A DNA stretch of 64,000 nucleotides. It comes from Candidatus Saccharimonadota bacterium. GTDB lineage: Bacteria > Patescibacteriota > Saccharimonadia > Saccharimonadales > Saccharimonadaceae. This document shows positions 42,919-51,789 of the stretch, in pieces. Position 1 is the first letter of the stretch. Every line of letters begins with the position of its first letter. The translations under genes were made by a program, and so were the position numbers. The stretch is taken from NCBI GenBank assembly GCA_017406985.1, contig JAFQXL010000004.1, positions 371,708 through 435,707 on the forward strand, in the 5' to 3' direction. The notes under the pieces were generated by a model. The model was not told the DNA's origin. It did no database searches and was given only the letters and a program-made list of their open reading frames with translations.

Positions 42919-44551
42919 AATAAAGACAAGACGAACAAAGCTTTTTGACGTCATTTTCATGGTCGTTTTAATTTTAGCGTATTCGTTTTTGTCGTTTTTT
43001 AATCTCGGGGACGATGTTGCGCCACAGAGCTTTTATAAACTAACGTCCTACAAAAGAGTCGCGATAATTCTACCGGAAGAGACGGAAGTTTCAAAAATCG
43101 TTTATTATGTCGGGCAATCGAGAAACGATTTTAATATGGTTTATCAGACGACGGTAGATTCGTCGGGAGTAGAGCTTTCGAAAGAACATGAGTTCGCGGT
43201 AGACGGGCCGTTTAGGTGGCGAAAAACCGAGATAAAAAGAAAAATCCGAATGATTATTTTAAGGACAAAAGACCGCGACGTCGATTTTGGGGAGATTTCG
43301 GTTTTCTCGGGAGAAAAAAGGATAGAAAATATAGAACTAAAAGATTTTCTACCGAGCGAAGGAGCTTTTAATGAGAACGAACTCTTAGCGAATTTAACGG
43401 ACGAACAGGACTTAATTCCGGAACAGTTTAATTATCATAACTCGAGTTATTTCGACGAACTTTATTTCGCGCAGACCGCGTATCAATATGCGACAAATCA
43501 AGAGGGATATGAGACGGTCCACCCGCCGCTCGGGAAAATTTTACAGTCGATTCCGATTAAAGTTTTCGGGAGAATGACGCCGTTTACTTGGAGATTTGCG
43601 GGGAATATCGCGGGGATTTTAATTATTATCGTCGTTTATTTTCTCGCAAAAGAATTATTCGGACGAGCAAGCTACGGAAGGCTCGCCGCGATTTTAACCG
43701 CGCTATCGGGACTACATTTTGTCCAGACAAGAGTCGGAACAATCGACTCGCATCTTTGCCTTTTTACACTTTTAATGTTCTTCTTTATGTTAAAGTTCTT
43801 AAAGAGTTCGAAATTTAGATATTTCTTACTTTCGGGGATATTCTTCGGATGTTCAATCTCGATTAAATGGTCCGGAGCGTTCGGGGGAATAGGGCTCGCT
43901 ATAATGTTCTTCTGGTGGGTTTATCAGAAATATTTTGTCGGAATTAACCGGAAGAATTGGCGCGAAAAAGTTTTTAAGCTTTCGCTTTTAAAGTGGTTCC
44001 CGCTCGGGGTTTTATGTTTTATTATAATTCCAGCGGGAATTTATTTCGGGAGTTATCTAGCCTTTCCGGAAACGACCGGAGCGAATTCAGTTTCCGATGT
44101 AATTTCTCAGGGGCAGTATCTCTTTTCTTATCATTCAAACGAACGAACGCCACACCCATATTCTTCGCCTTGGTTTTCTTGGCCGTTATCGTTAAAACCG
44201 ATGTTGTATGAATATGCAAGCGGAAGCGAGCGAGTAATTTGTCTTTATGGAAACTATGCGATTTCCTTTGTTTCAGTTATTGCGCTTCTTATTGCGCTTT
44301 ATTTCGCGGTTTTAAAGAAATCAAAAACGGCGCTATTTATTATAATCGCTTATTTATCACTATGGCTTCCTTACGCCTTTATACAGAGACCGATGTTCTT
44401 ATATCATTATCTTCCGGCGAGTGGATTCGCGATTTTGGCGATAACAGAAATGTTCTTCGAGCTTCCAAAAATTAGAAAAATTATTCCGTTTCTACTTATT
44501 ATAATGGTTTTAGTTTTTATCGTGTCTTATCCGAGATTCTCGGGAGTGTAG
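42890..44551 (+). CDS. PMT/GT39-type mannosyltransferase (GT-C fold)
   Basis: 553 residues from a TTG at 42890 (a GTG at 42902 is an alternative); either start overlaps the flavoprotein gene. After a basic N-terminus and one helix comes an extracytoplasmic domain (about 45-165). It is followed by SYFDELYFAQTAYQY, the Asp-Glu motif of protein O-mannosyltransferases, the loop motif HPPLGK and about ten more helices. It would transfer a sugar from a polyprenyl carrier to proteins or glycan on the outer face. The large extra N-terminal domain is unusual for the family. Confidence 0.82.
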   Translation: MRQGVRREDKIKTRRTKLFDVIFMVVLILAYSFLSFFNLGDDVAPQSFYKLTSYKRVAIILPEETEVSKIVYYVGQSRNDFNMVYQTTVDSSGVELSKEHEFAVDGPFRWRKTEIKRKIRMIILRTKDRDVDFGEISVFSGEKRIENIELKDFLPSEGAFNENELLANLTDEQDLIPEQFNYHNSSYFDELYFAQTAYQYATNQEGYETVHPPLGKILQSIPIKVFGRMTPFTWRFAGNIAGILIIIVVYFLAKELFGRASYGRLAAILTALSGLHFVQTRVGTIDSHLCLFTLLMFFFMLKFLKSSKFRYFLLSGIFFGCSISIKWSGAFGGIGLAIMFFWWVYQKYFVGINRKNWREKVFKLSLLKWFPLGVLCFIIIPAGIYFGSYLAFPETTGANSVSDVISQGQYLFSYHSNERTPHPYSSPWFSWPLSLKPMLYEYASGSERVICLYGNYAISFVSVIALLIALYFAVLKKSKTALFIIIAYLSLWLPYAFIQRPMFLYHYLPASGFAILAITEMFFELPKIRKIIPFLLIIMVLVFIVSYPRFSGV

Positions 44552-46189
44552 TTATTTAACTTTAAAGACATAAGTCGGGGAGTGGCTATTTTTAACGCCA
44601 CTATCCGTATCAAGCTCAATAATTTTATCATATCCCTCAAGCCAACTCGGGGTACTGCCTTCATAATTGTTACACGCTGTTCTATTAGACGAAAAGAAGA
44701 AATAGATATGTTCATACTTTTCAGAAAGCTCAGTGAATTTCTTTAAGACATCATCTATCTCTACTTTAGGTATAATCTCTTTCATATAATTTACATCTTC
44801 AACATATCTTTTATCGTATTTAAGCCAGTAATTAACGTCTAGATATTTATCGAGAAGAACATTATAAATATCTACTTCGCTATTAGTGATCTGGCTAAAG
44901 ACCGCCGAGTCAAACTGATTATGAGCGGCGATGTCACCCTCAATTAAAACTGTATTTTTCGGTAGACTATTAATAAACTCGGCGTTTGCTTTTGAATTAC
45001 TAAAAGAATGACTTAAATCATAGGTCGCATTAACGAGAGTTCGAGGAATCGTTGAGGCAACAAGGATAATCGCAAAAACCATGACTGGATTTTTCATGTA
45101 GAGCCTTAAGAATTTAGATATTTCTGAGAAATTAAGGATTCTTAAAATAATATTTTCCTTTTTATCTTTCGGTTCTAAGGCGAGCAGCCAAGTTATAGCG
45201 AGAATAATTATAACAATAAGCGAGCATTTTTGTTCAAAACAATAGTAACTCTGATAAAGAGTAGATAAGACGCCAAACCAAAATCCAAACGAGATAATCG
45301 CGTAAATAGCGATTTTAATATTTTCGGCAAAGAGATGAAGTACAAATAAGATTAAAACAGCCAAAGCAGTTATACCAAGAATAGAATTATCGAGGCCAAA
45401 AACGGTAGTTAAGATAGTCGGAATAAGTCCTGGACGTTCATAGCCGACGCTCTCCGCACTTTCAAAAACTTTACCGGTCAGGATAGCCTGATTTTCGAGC
45501 GAGCCGAAGACCATAGGAAGAACAGTCAAAATCGATAGCCCTAGAGGAAGCACGATTTTTAAGAGATTTAAGACGGTTTCTCCGGCGTTATTTTTTGATT
45601 TAATCTCTTCAACCATAAAGCCGAGGGTTAAAATTCCGAGCAAACCATACATTAGAAAATGCGTCTGCGAGAGAAAAGCGAGAGCTAGACCATATTTCAG
45701 AGGTTTTTCGTGACGATTTTTATAGGTCATTCCAATAAACGCGATTGCGAGCGGGACAAGACAATAATCACGCGCGATAACCGGATTGTAGTAGAAAAAG
45801 GCGTTCGAGAAGAGGAAAAGAAGTTTTAGAAAAGGATTTAGTGGAGCGAAACGCAAGAATAAAAACAGCGCAAGCGAGACGATAGCTAGAGAGATAATAT
45901 TTAGAGTAATAACCGGAAAGTTATTTTGGGAGAACGGAACGAGGATAAGTTCCCAGAGGAGAGGATGCGGCTCAGCGTCGTTCAATTCGTAGATATTTTC
46001 AGGGGTAATTCGTTTCGAGATTTCCCAAGGAACGGCCTCGTCGCTCCAAATTTCGTGATTTAAAAGCAGAGGGATATGAATCGCGACAAAAAGAGCGGTA
46101 ATAAGGAGCGTAACAAGAGTTTTATGGCTTTTACACCAGTTTCCTACCCTTCTAAAAAAACTACTAATCCCCTGAAAAAATTTCTTCAT
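44552..46189 (-). CDS. GT-C membrane glycosyltransferase
   Basis: 545 residues with about 11 membrane helices after a short basic N-terminus. LLLNHEIWSDEAVPWEIS holds the acidic Asp-Glu pair of the first outer loop, and DAEPHPLLWELILV resembles the HPPL motif of PMT_2/ArnT proteins. A soluble C-terminal part (about 420-545) is Asp/Glu-rich. Substrate unknown. Its stop codon touches the stop of the mannosyltransferase with no base between. A clear AGGAGG site precedes the start. Confidence 0.75.
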   Translation of the reverse strand: MKKFFQGISSFFRRVGNWCKSHKTLVTLLITALFVAIHIPLLLNHEIWSDEAVPWEISKRITPENIYELNDAEPHPLLWELILVPFSQNNFPVITLNIISLAIVSLALFLFLRFAPLNPFLKLLFLFSNAFFYYNPVIARDYCLVPLAIAFIGMTYKNRHEKPLKYGLALAFLSQTHFLMYGLLGILTLGFMVEEIKSKNNAGETVLNLLKIVLPLGLSILTVLPMVFGSLENQAILTGKVFESAESVGYERPGLIPTILTTVFGLDNSILGITALAVLILFVLHLFAENIKIAIYAIISFGFWFGVLSTLYQSYYCFEQKCSLIVIIILAITWLLALEPKDKKENIILRILNFSEISKFLRLYMKNPVMVFAIILVASTIPRTLVNATYDLSHSFSNSKANAEFINSLPKNTVLIEGDIAAHNQFDSAVFSQITNSEVDIYNVLLDKYLDVNYWLKYDKRYVEDVNYMKEIIPKVEIDDVLKKFTELSEKYEHIYFFFSSNRTACNNYEGSTPSWLEGYDKIIELDTDSGVKNSHSPTYVFKVK

Positions 46190-46223
46190 AGACCTCCTAA
46201 ATATAGCTTTATTATAACACAGC

Positions 46224-46253
46224 TTGACAAAAACTGTAATTATATGATAAGAT
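46224..46253 (+). promoter_or_regulatory. Promoter of the initiator tRNA
   Basis: TTGACA (46224-46229), 18 bp, TAAGAT (46248-46253), then 11 nt to the mature tRNA. Confidence 0.75.
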
Positions 46254-46264
46254 ATATATGTTAT

Positions 46265-46341
46265 CGCGGGGTAGAGCAGCTTGGTAGCTCGTTTGGCTCA
46301 TAACCAAAAGGTCGTTGGTTCAAATCCAACCCCCGCCACCA
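46265..46341 (+). tRNA. Initiator tRNA-fMet (CAT)
   Basis: 77 nt with CCA encoded. Anticodon CAT. Position 1 is C and 72 is C, so the first pair is mismatched, and A11:T24 in the D-stem is present; both mark initiator tRNAs. The anticodon stem is TTTGG/CCAAA, with two G:C pairs rather than the usual three, which is atypical. Confidence 0.9.
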
Positions 46342-46342
46342 T

Positions 46343-46367
46343 AAAAGACGCCGAGAGGCGGTTTTTT
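46343..46367 (+). terminator. Terminator of the initiator tRNA
   Basis: CGCC (46349-46352), loop GAGA, GGCG (46357-46360), extended by A/T pairs and followed by TTTTTT. Confidence 0.75.
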
Positions 46368-46407
46368 ATTACGTAAAGCGCTTATGCTCGCAGTTTTTAG
46401 AGGAAAG

Positions 46408-46416
46408 TGATATAAT
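46408..46416 (+). promoter_or_regulatory. Extended -10 promoter of the lipoprotein gene
   Basis: TG-A-TATAAT with the -10 box at 46411-46416; leader of about 50 nt with an AAGGAGG ribosome site. Confidence 0.65.
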
Positions 46417-46472
46417 ATCCTTGTAGTTTATTGGTCTAGCATAGATTAAGCACATTTAAGGAGGAACGAAAA

Positions 46473-47288
46473 ATGAAGAAGAGATTTTTTGTAACGCTGA
46501 TGGGGGCGCTCATCGGGACATCGCTAGTCCTCGGAGGATGCGGTTCGAGCGCAAAAACTGCGGACGAGGCGCCTTTACCTGAAGTTGAGGTAGCGGAGGT
46601 GGCGGAAGTCGCAGAAACTCCGGCTCCGGAGGCAGAAACGGATTCAGCTTCGACAGAAACAGTCAAAGAGGAAACTCTGGAGGAGGTCGTGGAAGAAGCT
46701 CCAGAAGAAGCTCCGGAGGCAACTGCAGAGGAACCCAAGGAAGAGGTCAAAGAGACTACCGAGGAAGCGGAAGTTGCTGAGGCGACTGAAGTCGAGATAG
46801 TCAAAGATGTTCCGACAGAGGTTCAGGCGGCAGGAAACACGGTTGCGGCGCCGGTAGAAACGGCAAAAACTGTGGCTACGGCAACGATTATCGACAAGTA
46901 TATTGCGGACGGCGTTTTCTCAGAAGAAGATCATGTAGCTTACGGCGCAGAAATGGGATCTACGAACGTATATGATGACGCTGCGAAACATTGGGATGTA
47001 ACTTTTCATTACGGCACATATTTTGTAGCTATTGGAACCAATGCTCAGGATCCTACCTATGCTTATGTTGGAGTTGGCGTTGAAGGGTCAAAGACGATTT
47101 CGTATTGTTGTCTCTACGATTACACAAAGAGTCAAAGCAATACTCCGGTCTTTGGCGATGGAGTGTTTGTACCAACAAAAACTTTGTATGATCTTGAAGC
47201 AACCATAAATTACATGAATGCAAATCCTGACGGAAGTAAGAAACCATCAATTAGCGGAATGTCCTGGATTGGCTGGGATGAGTGGTAA
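46473..47288 (+). CDS. Lipoprotein with acidic linker
   Basis: 271 residues. The signal ends in the lipobox LVLGGC, so the Cys at about residue 23 would be lipidated. A long Glu/Ala/Pro/Val/Thr linker (about 30-120) leads to a folded C-terminal domain (about 130-271) with Tyr/Trp-rich strands, YCCLYD and SGMSWIGWDEW at the end. Domain not recognised. The consensus ribosome site and the style of lipoprotein look more like Firmicutes than the leaderless genes around it, which hints at transfer. The tRNA is directly upstream. Confidence 0.8.
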   Translation: MKKRFFVTLMGALIGTSLVLGGCGSSAKTADEAPLPEVEVAEVAEVAETPAPEAETDSASTETVKEETLEEVVEEAPEEAPEATAEEPKEEVKETTEEAEVAEATEVEIVKDVPTEVQAAGNTVAAPVETAKTVATATIIDKYIADGVFSEEDHVAYGAEMGSTNVYDDAAKHWDVTFHYGTYFVAIGTNAQDPTYAYVGVGVEGSKTISYCCLYDYTKSQSNTPVFGDGVFVPTKTLYDLEATINYMNANPDGSKKPSISGMSWIGWDEW

Positions 47289-47322
47289 GAACAAATTTCG
47301 TTTTTCTAACAAAACAAGACAC

Positions 47323-47352
47323 GGGCTCGAGTTTTATCTCGAGCCCATTTTC
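47323..47352. terminator. Bidirectional terminator
   Basis: A perfect 9-bp stem (47323-47331 with 47338-47346, loop TTTTAT), then ATTTTCT. It lies between the lipoprotein and the convergent pilin cluster. Confidence 0.8.
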
Positions 47353-48677
47353 TAGAACGCGTCTAAGCTATCGTCTTCGGCTGTATTATCGCAGCCACTA
47401 CCGGCACCTCGATCAGATCTAAAGCAATCGAAGGTGGCATAGAATGTCTTATAAATATTGGAATGTGCGTCTGTCATAGTGATTTCATATTCTGGATAAG
47501 CGAAGTAGGTATCGACAAGTTCAACACGAGTTTCGACGCGGCGATAAAGGTCGTTTGCGCGACCGGTTGAATCTATACGAGCTTGAACACCAGAAAATTC
47601 AATTTGTTTTCTCGCTCCACCTACTACGCCGGATGCAGTAACTGAAATATCAGTTTCAGGCGTTCCATAAGGAAGGGAAACTAAAAGATAGGTGTTTGCG
47701 TCGTTTCTATTAGTTAAGCCACGGAAGGTCTTTGGAAGAGACATGGTTGCGGAACAATACCAAGTTCCAGCACTACAGCTAATCTGAATTGGGAGATTTG
47801 TTCCTTTATTAGCAGATTCGCCCCAAGCCGAAGCGCCGACAGAGTTTGTTCCGCCGGAGTTTGTCGGAACGAAGAATAGCTCGCCAGTGTCAGTCTTATC
47901 TGAATCTTTTGAAACGGAAAGTTCGGAAAGGTTAAAAGTGGCGTCAGTTTGAATTAGACGGACAGCGAGGGTAGGAGGGCCTTGAAAGGAGCCGTTACAT
48001 TGACCGTTTGGATATAATAACAATGTACTTCCAGATCTATTATTTCCGCAATAACGTATTGAGCCACCAGAAGAAACTAATTTCGAAGCGTTAACTGAAG
48101 AGAACCATTTAATCTGGACTGTGTCGACCGCATCAATATTATCAGCACGGATTGGAATAATACGAAGACGTCCGGCGGAGGCCGAGCCGAGAGTTGTGCG
48201 ATAGTCGTCGAGATCCTCTTTAATCGTTACACAAGTGTAAGCCTGAAGCATATTAGCATTATTACCGCTGTCGGTAGAGTTCTGAGTTTCCTGGACAACG
48301 ACAGCATTATTTTCAGCAGCCTGTTCACGATTCAAAACCTTTTGAACTGTCGAACAATCATTATTATTAATCCCATCTTGCATTTTTTTAATAATATCGC
48401 GACATTCGACAGAACCGGAAGTTGCGGTTGCACCCCTATCCAGACAATCGTGATAACGAAGAAGAGCAATTTTTGCATCTTCAACACCAGCGAGGGCAGA
48501 GTCATAGGCGGATTGAGAAAGATCGGTATTAGTTGTCTTTATCGCTTCAGAAATAATTAGTCGAGTAAAGCTTAAGACAACTATGCCGAGGATAATAATC
48601 GTAAAAACTACGACAAACATCGAAGCGACACCACGTTTTTTTAGGCTTAAGATTTCTTTTGATTTATTCTCTTTCAT
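47352..48677 (-). CDS. PilX-like pilus assembly protein
   Basis: 441 residues. LKKRGVASMFVVVFTIIILGIVVLSFTRLI is the PilX-type N-terminal helix, which begins R-G-x-A rather than G-F-T-L. DLSQSAYDSALAGVEDAKIALLRY follows, as in PilX N-terminal domains. The rest is a large Cys-containing beta-rich domain. It would sit at the pilus tip with the minor pilins encoded upstream. Last gene of the leftward pilin cluster. Confidence 0.8.
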   Translation of the reverse strand: MKENKSKEILSLKKRGVASMFVVVFTIIILGIVVLSFTRLIISEAIKTTNTDLSQSAYDSALAGVEDAKIALLRYHDCLDRGATATSGSVECRDIIKKMQDGINNNDCSTVQKVLNREQAAENNAVVVQETQNSTDSGNNANMLQAYTCVTIKEDLDDYRTTLGSASAGRLRIIPIRADNIDAVDTVQIKWFSSVNASKLVSSGGSIRYCGNNRSGSTLLLYPNGQCNGSFQGPPTLAVRLIQTDATFNLSELSVSKDSDKTDTGELFFVPTNSGGTNSVGASAWGESANKGTNLPIQISCSAGTWYCSATMSLPKTFRGLTNRNDANTYLLVSLPYGTPETDISVTASGVVGGARKQIEFSGVQARIDSTGRANDLYRRVETRVELVDTYFAYPEYEITMTDAHSNIYKTFYATFDCFRSDRGAGSGCDNTAEDDSLDAF

Positions 48678-48685
48678 TTTTCCTC

Positions 48686-49576
48686 CTATCTTTCACTGTC
48701 TAGTTTTTCGCCGTTTGCCTGCATAGCGAAATTAAATTTATTAATAGCACAGTAAGCAAAATCTGTATTTAGGTTGTCTGGCGGATCGGAACAGAATTCG
48801 CCAGTTGAGTTAATGTCGATTCCGCCTCGAAGAGTAGCTAAAATAAAGGTTCCGGAATAATAGGCGGAGCTAGTTAGCTCATGGACAGTCGGAGCAAAGA
48901 TTGACATATCGTAAAGCGCGAGATTATTTTCTGAGTTATCTAATAATTCTTCGTTTGTTTCTGGCGCCATTCCAGAAAGGGTATAAACCGGAGAATCATC
49001 ATAGAGATATTGGCTGTTATCCATGTGTTCTGTACAAAGTTCACGATTAAAATCAGAAACCTTTAAAAGCCTAAAATTATTATTTGTCCCGCCGCTATAG
49101 TTAAAGGTCGCTTGGTAGTTCCCGGTTGTAGCTCTAGGATAATCCGTAGGATTTAAGACATAAGCGGAGTTCCAAATATAAGAATAGCGTCCAGTACAGA
49201 AAACTCCGTTTGTCGGGACGATTCTTTCGACGCCGGCAATCTTAACTTTATTGTAGCGCTGTTGATAAGAGAACTTTCTAGCAGAATCGTTCATACAATT
49301 ATTATATTGGTATTGATTAGTCGTCTTGTTATATTTTTTAGCGCAGAGACTGTCGATAGTTAAAGCAGGCGAAGCAGAAACGGCGCGCGAAAAATCATCC
49401 ACTAACTCTTTCCCGACTGAGTTTACGGCTTTCATAGCAAGGCCTTTTTCATAAACAGTTGTTAAATGAAGCGTAAGCCACGCGATAGTGATAAGTAAAA
49501 CCGAAACGAAGACGAGCGCGAGAGAAAGCTCAACAAACGTAAAACCTTTTTTCCTATTTTTCATTATATCTTTCAT
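48686..49576 (-). CDS. Type IV minor pilin (PilW-like)
   Basis: 296 residues. The prepilin site KKG|FTFVELSLALVFV has Gly at -1 and Glu at +5. The mature protein has the hydrophobic alpha1 helix and then a Tyr/Asn-rich domain with several Cys. The gene shares one base with the next upstream gene (start at 49576). Pilus tip location inferred from size and neighbours. Confidence 0.82.
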   Translation of the reverse strand: MKDIMKNRKKGFTFVELSLALVFVSVLLITIAWLTLHLTTVYEKGLAMKAVNSVGKELVDDFSRAVSASPALTIDSLCAKKYNKTTNQYQYNNCMNDSARKFSYQQRYNKVKIAGVERIVPTNGVFCTGRYSYIWNSAYVLNPTDYPRATTGNYQATFNYSGGTNNNFRLLKVSDFNRELCTEHMDNSQYLYDDSPVYTLSGMAPETNEELLDNSENNLALYDMSIFAPTVHELTSSAYYSGTFILATLRGGIDINSTGEFCSDPPDNLNTDFAYCAINKFNFAMQANGEKLDSER

Positions 49577-50415
49577 TATTTTTGATCCTCGATAAGCTCA
49601 GGGTTATAGAGACGAATAGTTGTTCCGACGATCGTTGGGCGTTCATGCCCCGGAGCAAACCAACAAGTCCTAATATGAAAATCATAAAATTCCGGAGTAG
49701 CGCTTTCGCCTTTTGTCATATCTCGAGCGGAGATTACCCAAATTCCCTCGACGCGAGTAACTCTATCATAAACCTGATGGGTCTGATTTTGGTAAGTTAA
49801 GTTTCCAGAACCGAGTGGGAAGATTTCAGAAAGCTCGGCGTTGTCGTTATTACTACCGGTAGTCCCCTTCGTAAAGATTACGCGTGGATAAAGCGGAGCT
49901 TCGACAAACCTACTGGAGTCATAAGTACTTGTCGTCTGAACAACTGTCTCATTTATATTATTTGGATTTATTTTTCTTGTATTAAGAACAAAGGCGCGGT
50001 CTTTAAAGATATTATGGACACTACTGCCTCCGTTAGTAGTATCGTAATAAGTAGAACAAGCAACAGAATAATATTCAGAAATATCAGTCGGTTTATTAGC
50101 GAGGCCAGAACCGGCATCGGCGGAAATAGCCGTTGCGGAACCGCGAGAAAGCTTTAACCAGAGATTTTGGTAAGTACGATTCGTACGAGAAAGTTCTCGT
50201 TCGGAAAGGTATGAATTCTGAATAAAGCGAAGAGCCTCAGCTTGGGCATCGATTTCGTTTCGCGCCATTTCGAGTTCTAGGGCGCCTTGAATCGTCGCGA
50301 GGTTTCTATCCATAACCTGCATAGAAATAACCGAAATAAGCGAGAAAACAGCAATCGCGAAAGTTACTTCGATTATCGTATCTCCTTTTTTAAAAATTTT
50401 CTTTATTTTCTGCAT
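49576..50415 (-). CDS. Type IV minor pilin
   Basis: 279 residues. Site KKG|DTIIEVTFAIAVFSLISVISMQVM: Gly at -1 and Glu at +5 are kept, but the usual Phe at +1 is Asp, which prepilin peptidases tolerate in some minor pilins. It has a soluble domain with few Cys and the motif ARNEIDAQAEALRFIQNSYL, also found in PilV-like proteins. It overlaps its neighbours on both sides. Confidence 0.8.
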   Translation of the reverse strand: MQKIKKIFKKGDTIIEVTFAIAVFSLISVISMQVMDRNLATIQGALELEMARNEIDAQAEALRFIQNSYLSERELSRTNRTYQNLWLKLSRGSATAISADAGSGLANKPTDISEYYSVACSTYYDTTNGGSSVHNIFKDRAFVLNTRKINPNNINETVVQTTSTYDSSRFVEAPLYPRVIFTKGTTGSNNDNAELSEIFPLGSGNLTYQNQTHQVYDRVTRVEGIWVISARDMTKGESATPEFYDFHIRTCWFAPGHERPTIVGTTIRLYNPELIEDQK

Positions 50416-51383
50416 ACATCTACCGATTCACTTTCCGATAATAATTCAACGGCCGACTCAGTCGAACCATCAGCATGGACTCTAATCGCGCGACGGCGAT
50501 TAGCGACTCCGAAGAGATCTTCTGAACCAACACAAATATTTAAATCTTTATCATTTTTAAATCGATTATTATTAATCGCATTAATTATAAAATAGTCGTT
50601 CGCATTATAAAAACCGTCGCAAGAACGCGCGCTAGAATTCGAGCTAAGCCAGTTCTGAACTTCAAGAGTTCCGGCATTAGCGAGCGCAATGTCGTTCTTG
50701 TCGGTATAGAAGAAAGTATGGACCGTTCCGGAAACTGGGGAACGCGCAATTAGAATTGCGCCACGATAAAGCGACCTATTCGCGACTTGTTCCCCCGTAA
50801 CTGGATCGGCTATCGAGAGATTCTCTATTGTTGCGTCCCATTGAGGAAGATAACTACTAGTTGTTCCGGCGAGGCTGGCCGAACAGGAAGAAGCCGCAGT
50901 GTTATTTTGTCTGATATTAATGACGTTTGCCCAGACAGCTTTTAGAGATTGGATAAGTTCGTCGCTATCGTCCGGATCGATATTATTTCGCGGGTCAATT
51001 TCGGCAAGACCAATAATATCATAACGATTTATCCGGGTATTATTTTGTTCTCCGAAAGTAACAAGTTGTCCATAGACTGCGCAACGCGAACGACCTGGAT
51101 AGTTATCGGTGTCTTTAGAATCAATCTTCCTCCCATAACTCCCCTTATAAGCGGAAGAAATCGAACAGAAATAACTGCTATCTTCAGTTCTTACGCGGTA
51201 ATTCTCAACATTAATCGTGGCGGAATATGCATTTCTTATCTGTTCGACGAGATCGTTTACTGAATCATTATAGCGACGACGGGCGGTCGAGGTAGAAATT
51301 CCGGTCATAATCATTGCGAAAATCCCACCAGAAATCGCTAGAAAGAGAACGACCTCGATTAGAGTAAAACCTTTTTTAGACAT
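50403..51383 (-). CDS. Type IV minor pilin
   Basis: 326 residues. MSKKG|FTLIEVVLFLAISGGIF is a textbook class III-like prepilin start with a leader of only four residues. Its C-terminal domain contains six or more Cys, possibly forming disulfides outside the cell. It overlaps the upstream small gene by 8 bp and the downstream gene by 13 bp. Confidence 0.85.
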   Translation of the reverse strand: MSKKGFTLIEVVLFLAISGGIFAMIMTGISTSTARRRYNDSVNDLVEQIRNAYSATINVENYRVRTEDSSYFCSISSAYKGSYGRKIDSKDTDNYPGRSRCAVYGQLVTFGEQNNTRINRYDIIGLAEIDPRNNIDPDDSDELIQSLKAVWANVINIRQNNTAASSCSASLAGTTSSYLPQWDATIENLSIADPVTGEQVANRSLYRGAILIARSPVSGTVHTFFYTDKNDIALANAGTLEVQNWLSSNSSARSCDGFYNANDYFIINAINNNRFKNDKDLNICVGSEDLFGVANRRRAIRVHADGSTESAVELLSESESVDVCRK

Positions 51384-51789
51384 CTCTGCTCCTTTGACAT
51401 ATCACATCTCTTGATTCTAAATCCATGCGAACGCTTTTATCATTTGGAATCATCATATAGAGAGCATCGAACCTCTCTTCCGAGGAATAGAGAAATCCAA
51501 TCTTACAATAATAGACGGCGCTAGCAAGACCATAATAAAATTGTTTATTACTTCCGCTCGGACTCGCGGCCCAGCCTTCATCAAGACGTTTTTCAAAATC
51601 CAAATCTCGGCCTTTTTCAGCATTATAATTATCGGCTTCGGACAGAATACCGTTTCGGAGTTCATCGTAAGTATGGTCATCAAAAGCACCATGTTCTTTT
51701 AATATCGGAAAAAGGATAGCAAGGGTAGCGATAAACACTACCGAAAGCACCGCCATTAGCTCGAAGAAAAGTTTTTTATAATTTATCAT
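51376..51789 (-). CDS. Pilin-like protein with degenerate prepilin site
   Basis: 137 residues. MINYKKLFFELMAVLSVVFIATLAIL matches a pilin helix, with Glu in the +5-like position, but Lys replaces the invariant Gly at -1, so cleavage by prepilin peptidase is not expected. The soluble part has two Cys (YYCKIG and DVICQ). The stop of the giant protein gene is directly upstream (51790), with no intervening base. Confidence 0.7.
   Translation of the reverse strand: MINYKKLFFELMAVLSVVFIATLAILFPILKEHGAFDDHTYDELRNGILSEADNYNAEKGRDLDFEKRLDEGWAASPSGSNKQFYYGLASAVYYCKIGFLYSSEERFDALYMMIPNDKSVRMDLESRDVICQRSRDV

Noticed and set aside
46436-46804. Ser/Ala/Val-rich minus-strand open frame
   Set aside because: Shadow of the acidic linker of the lipoprotein; no start signals.
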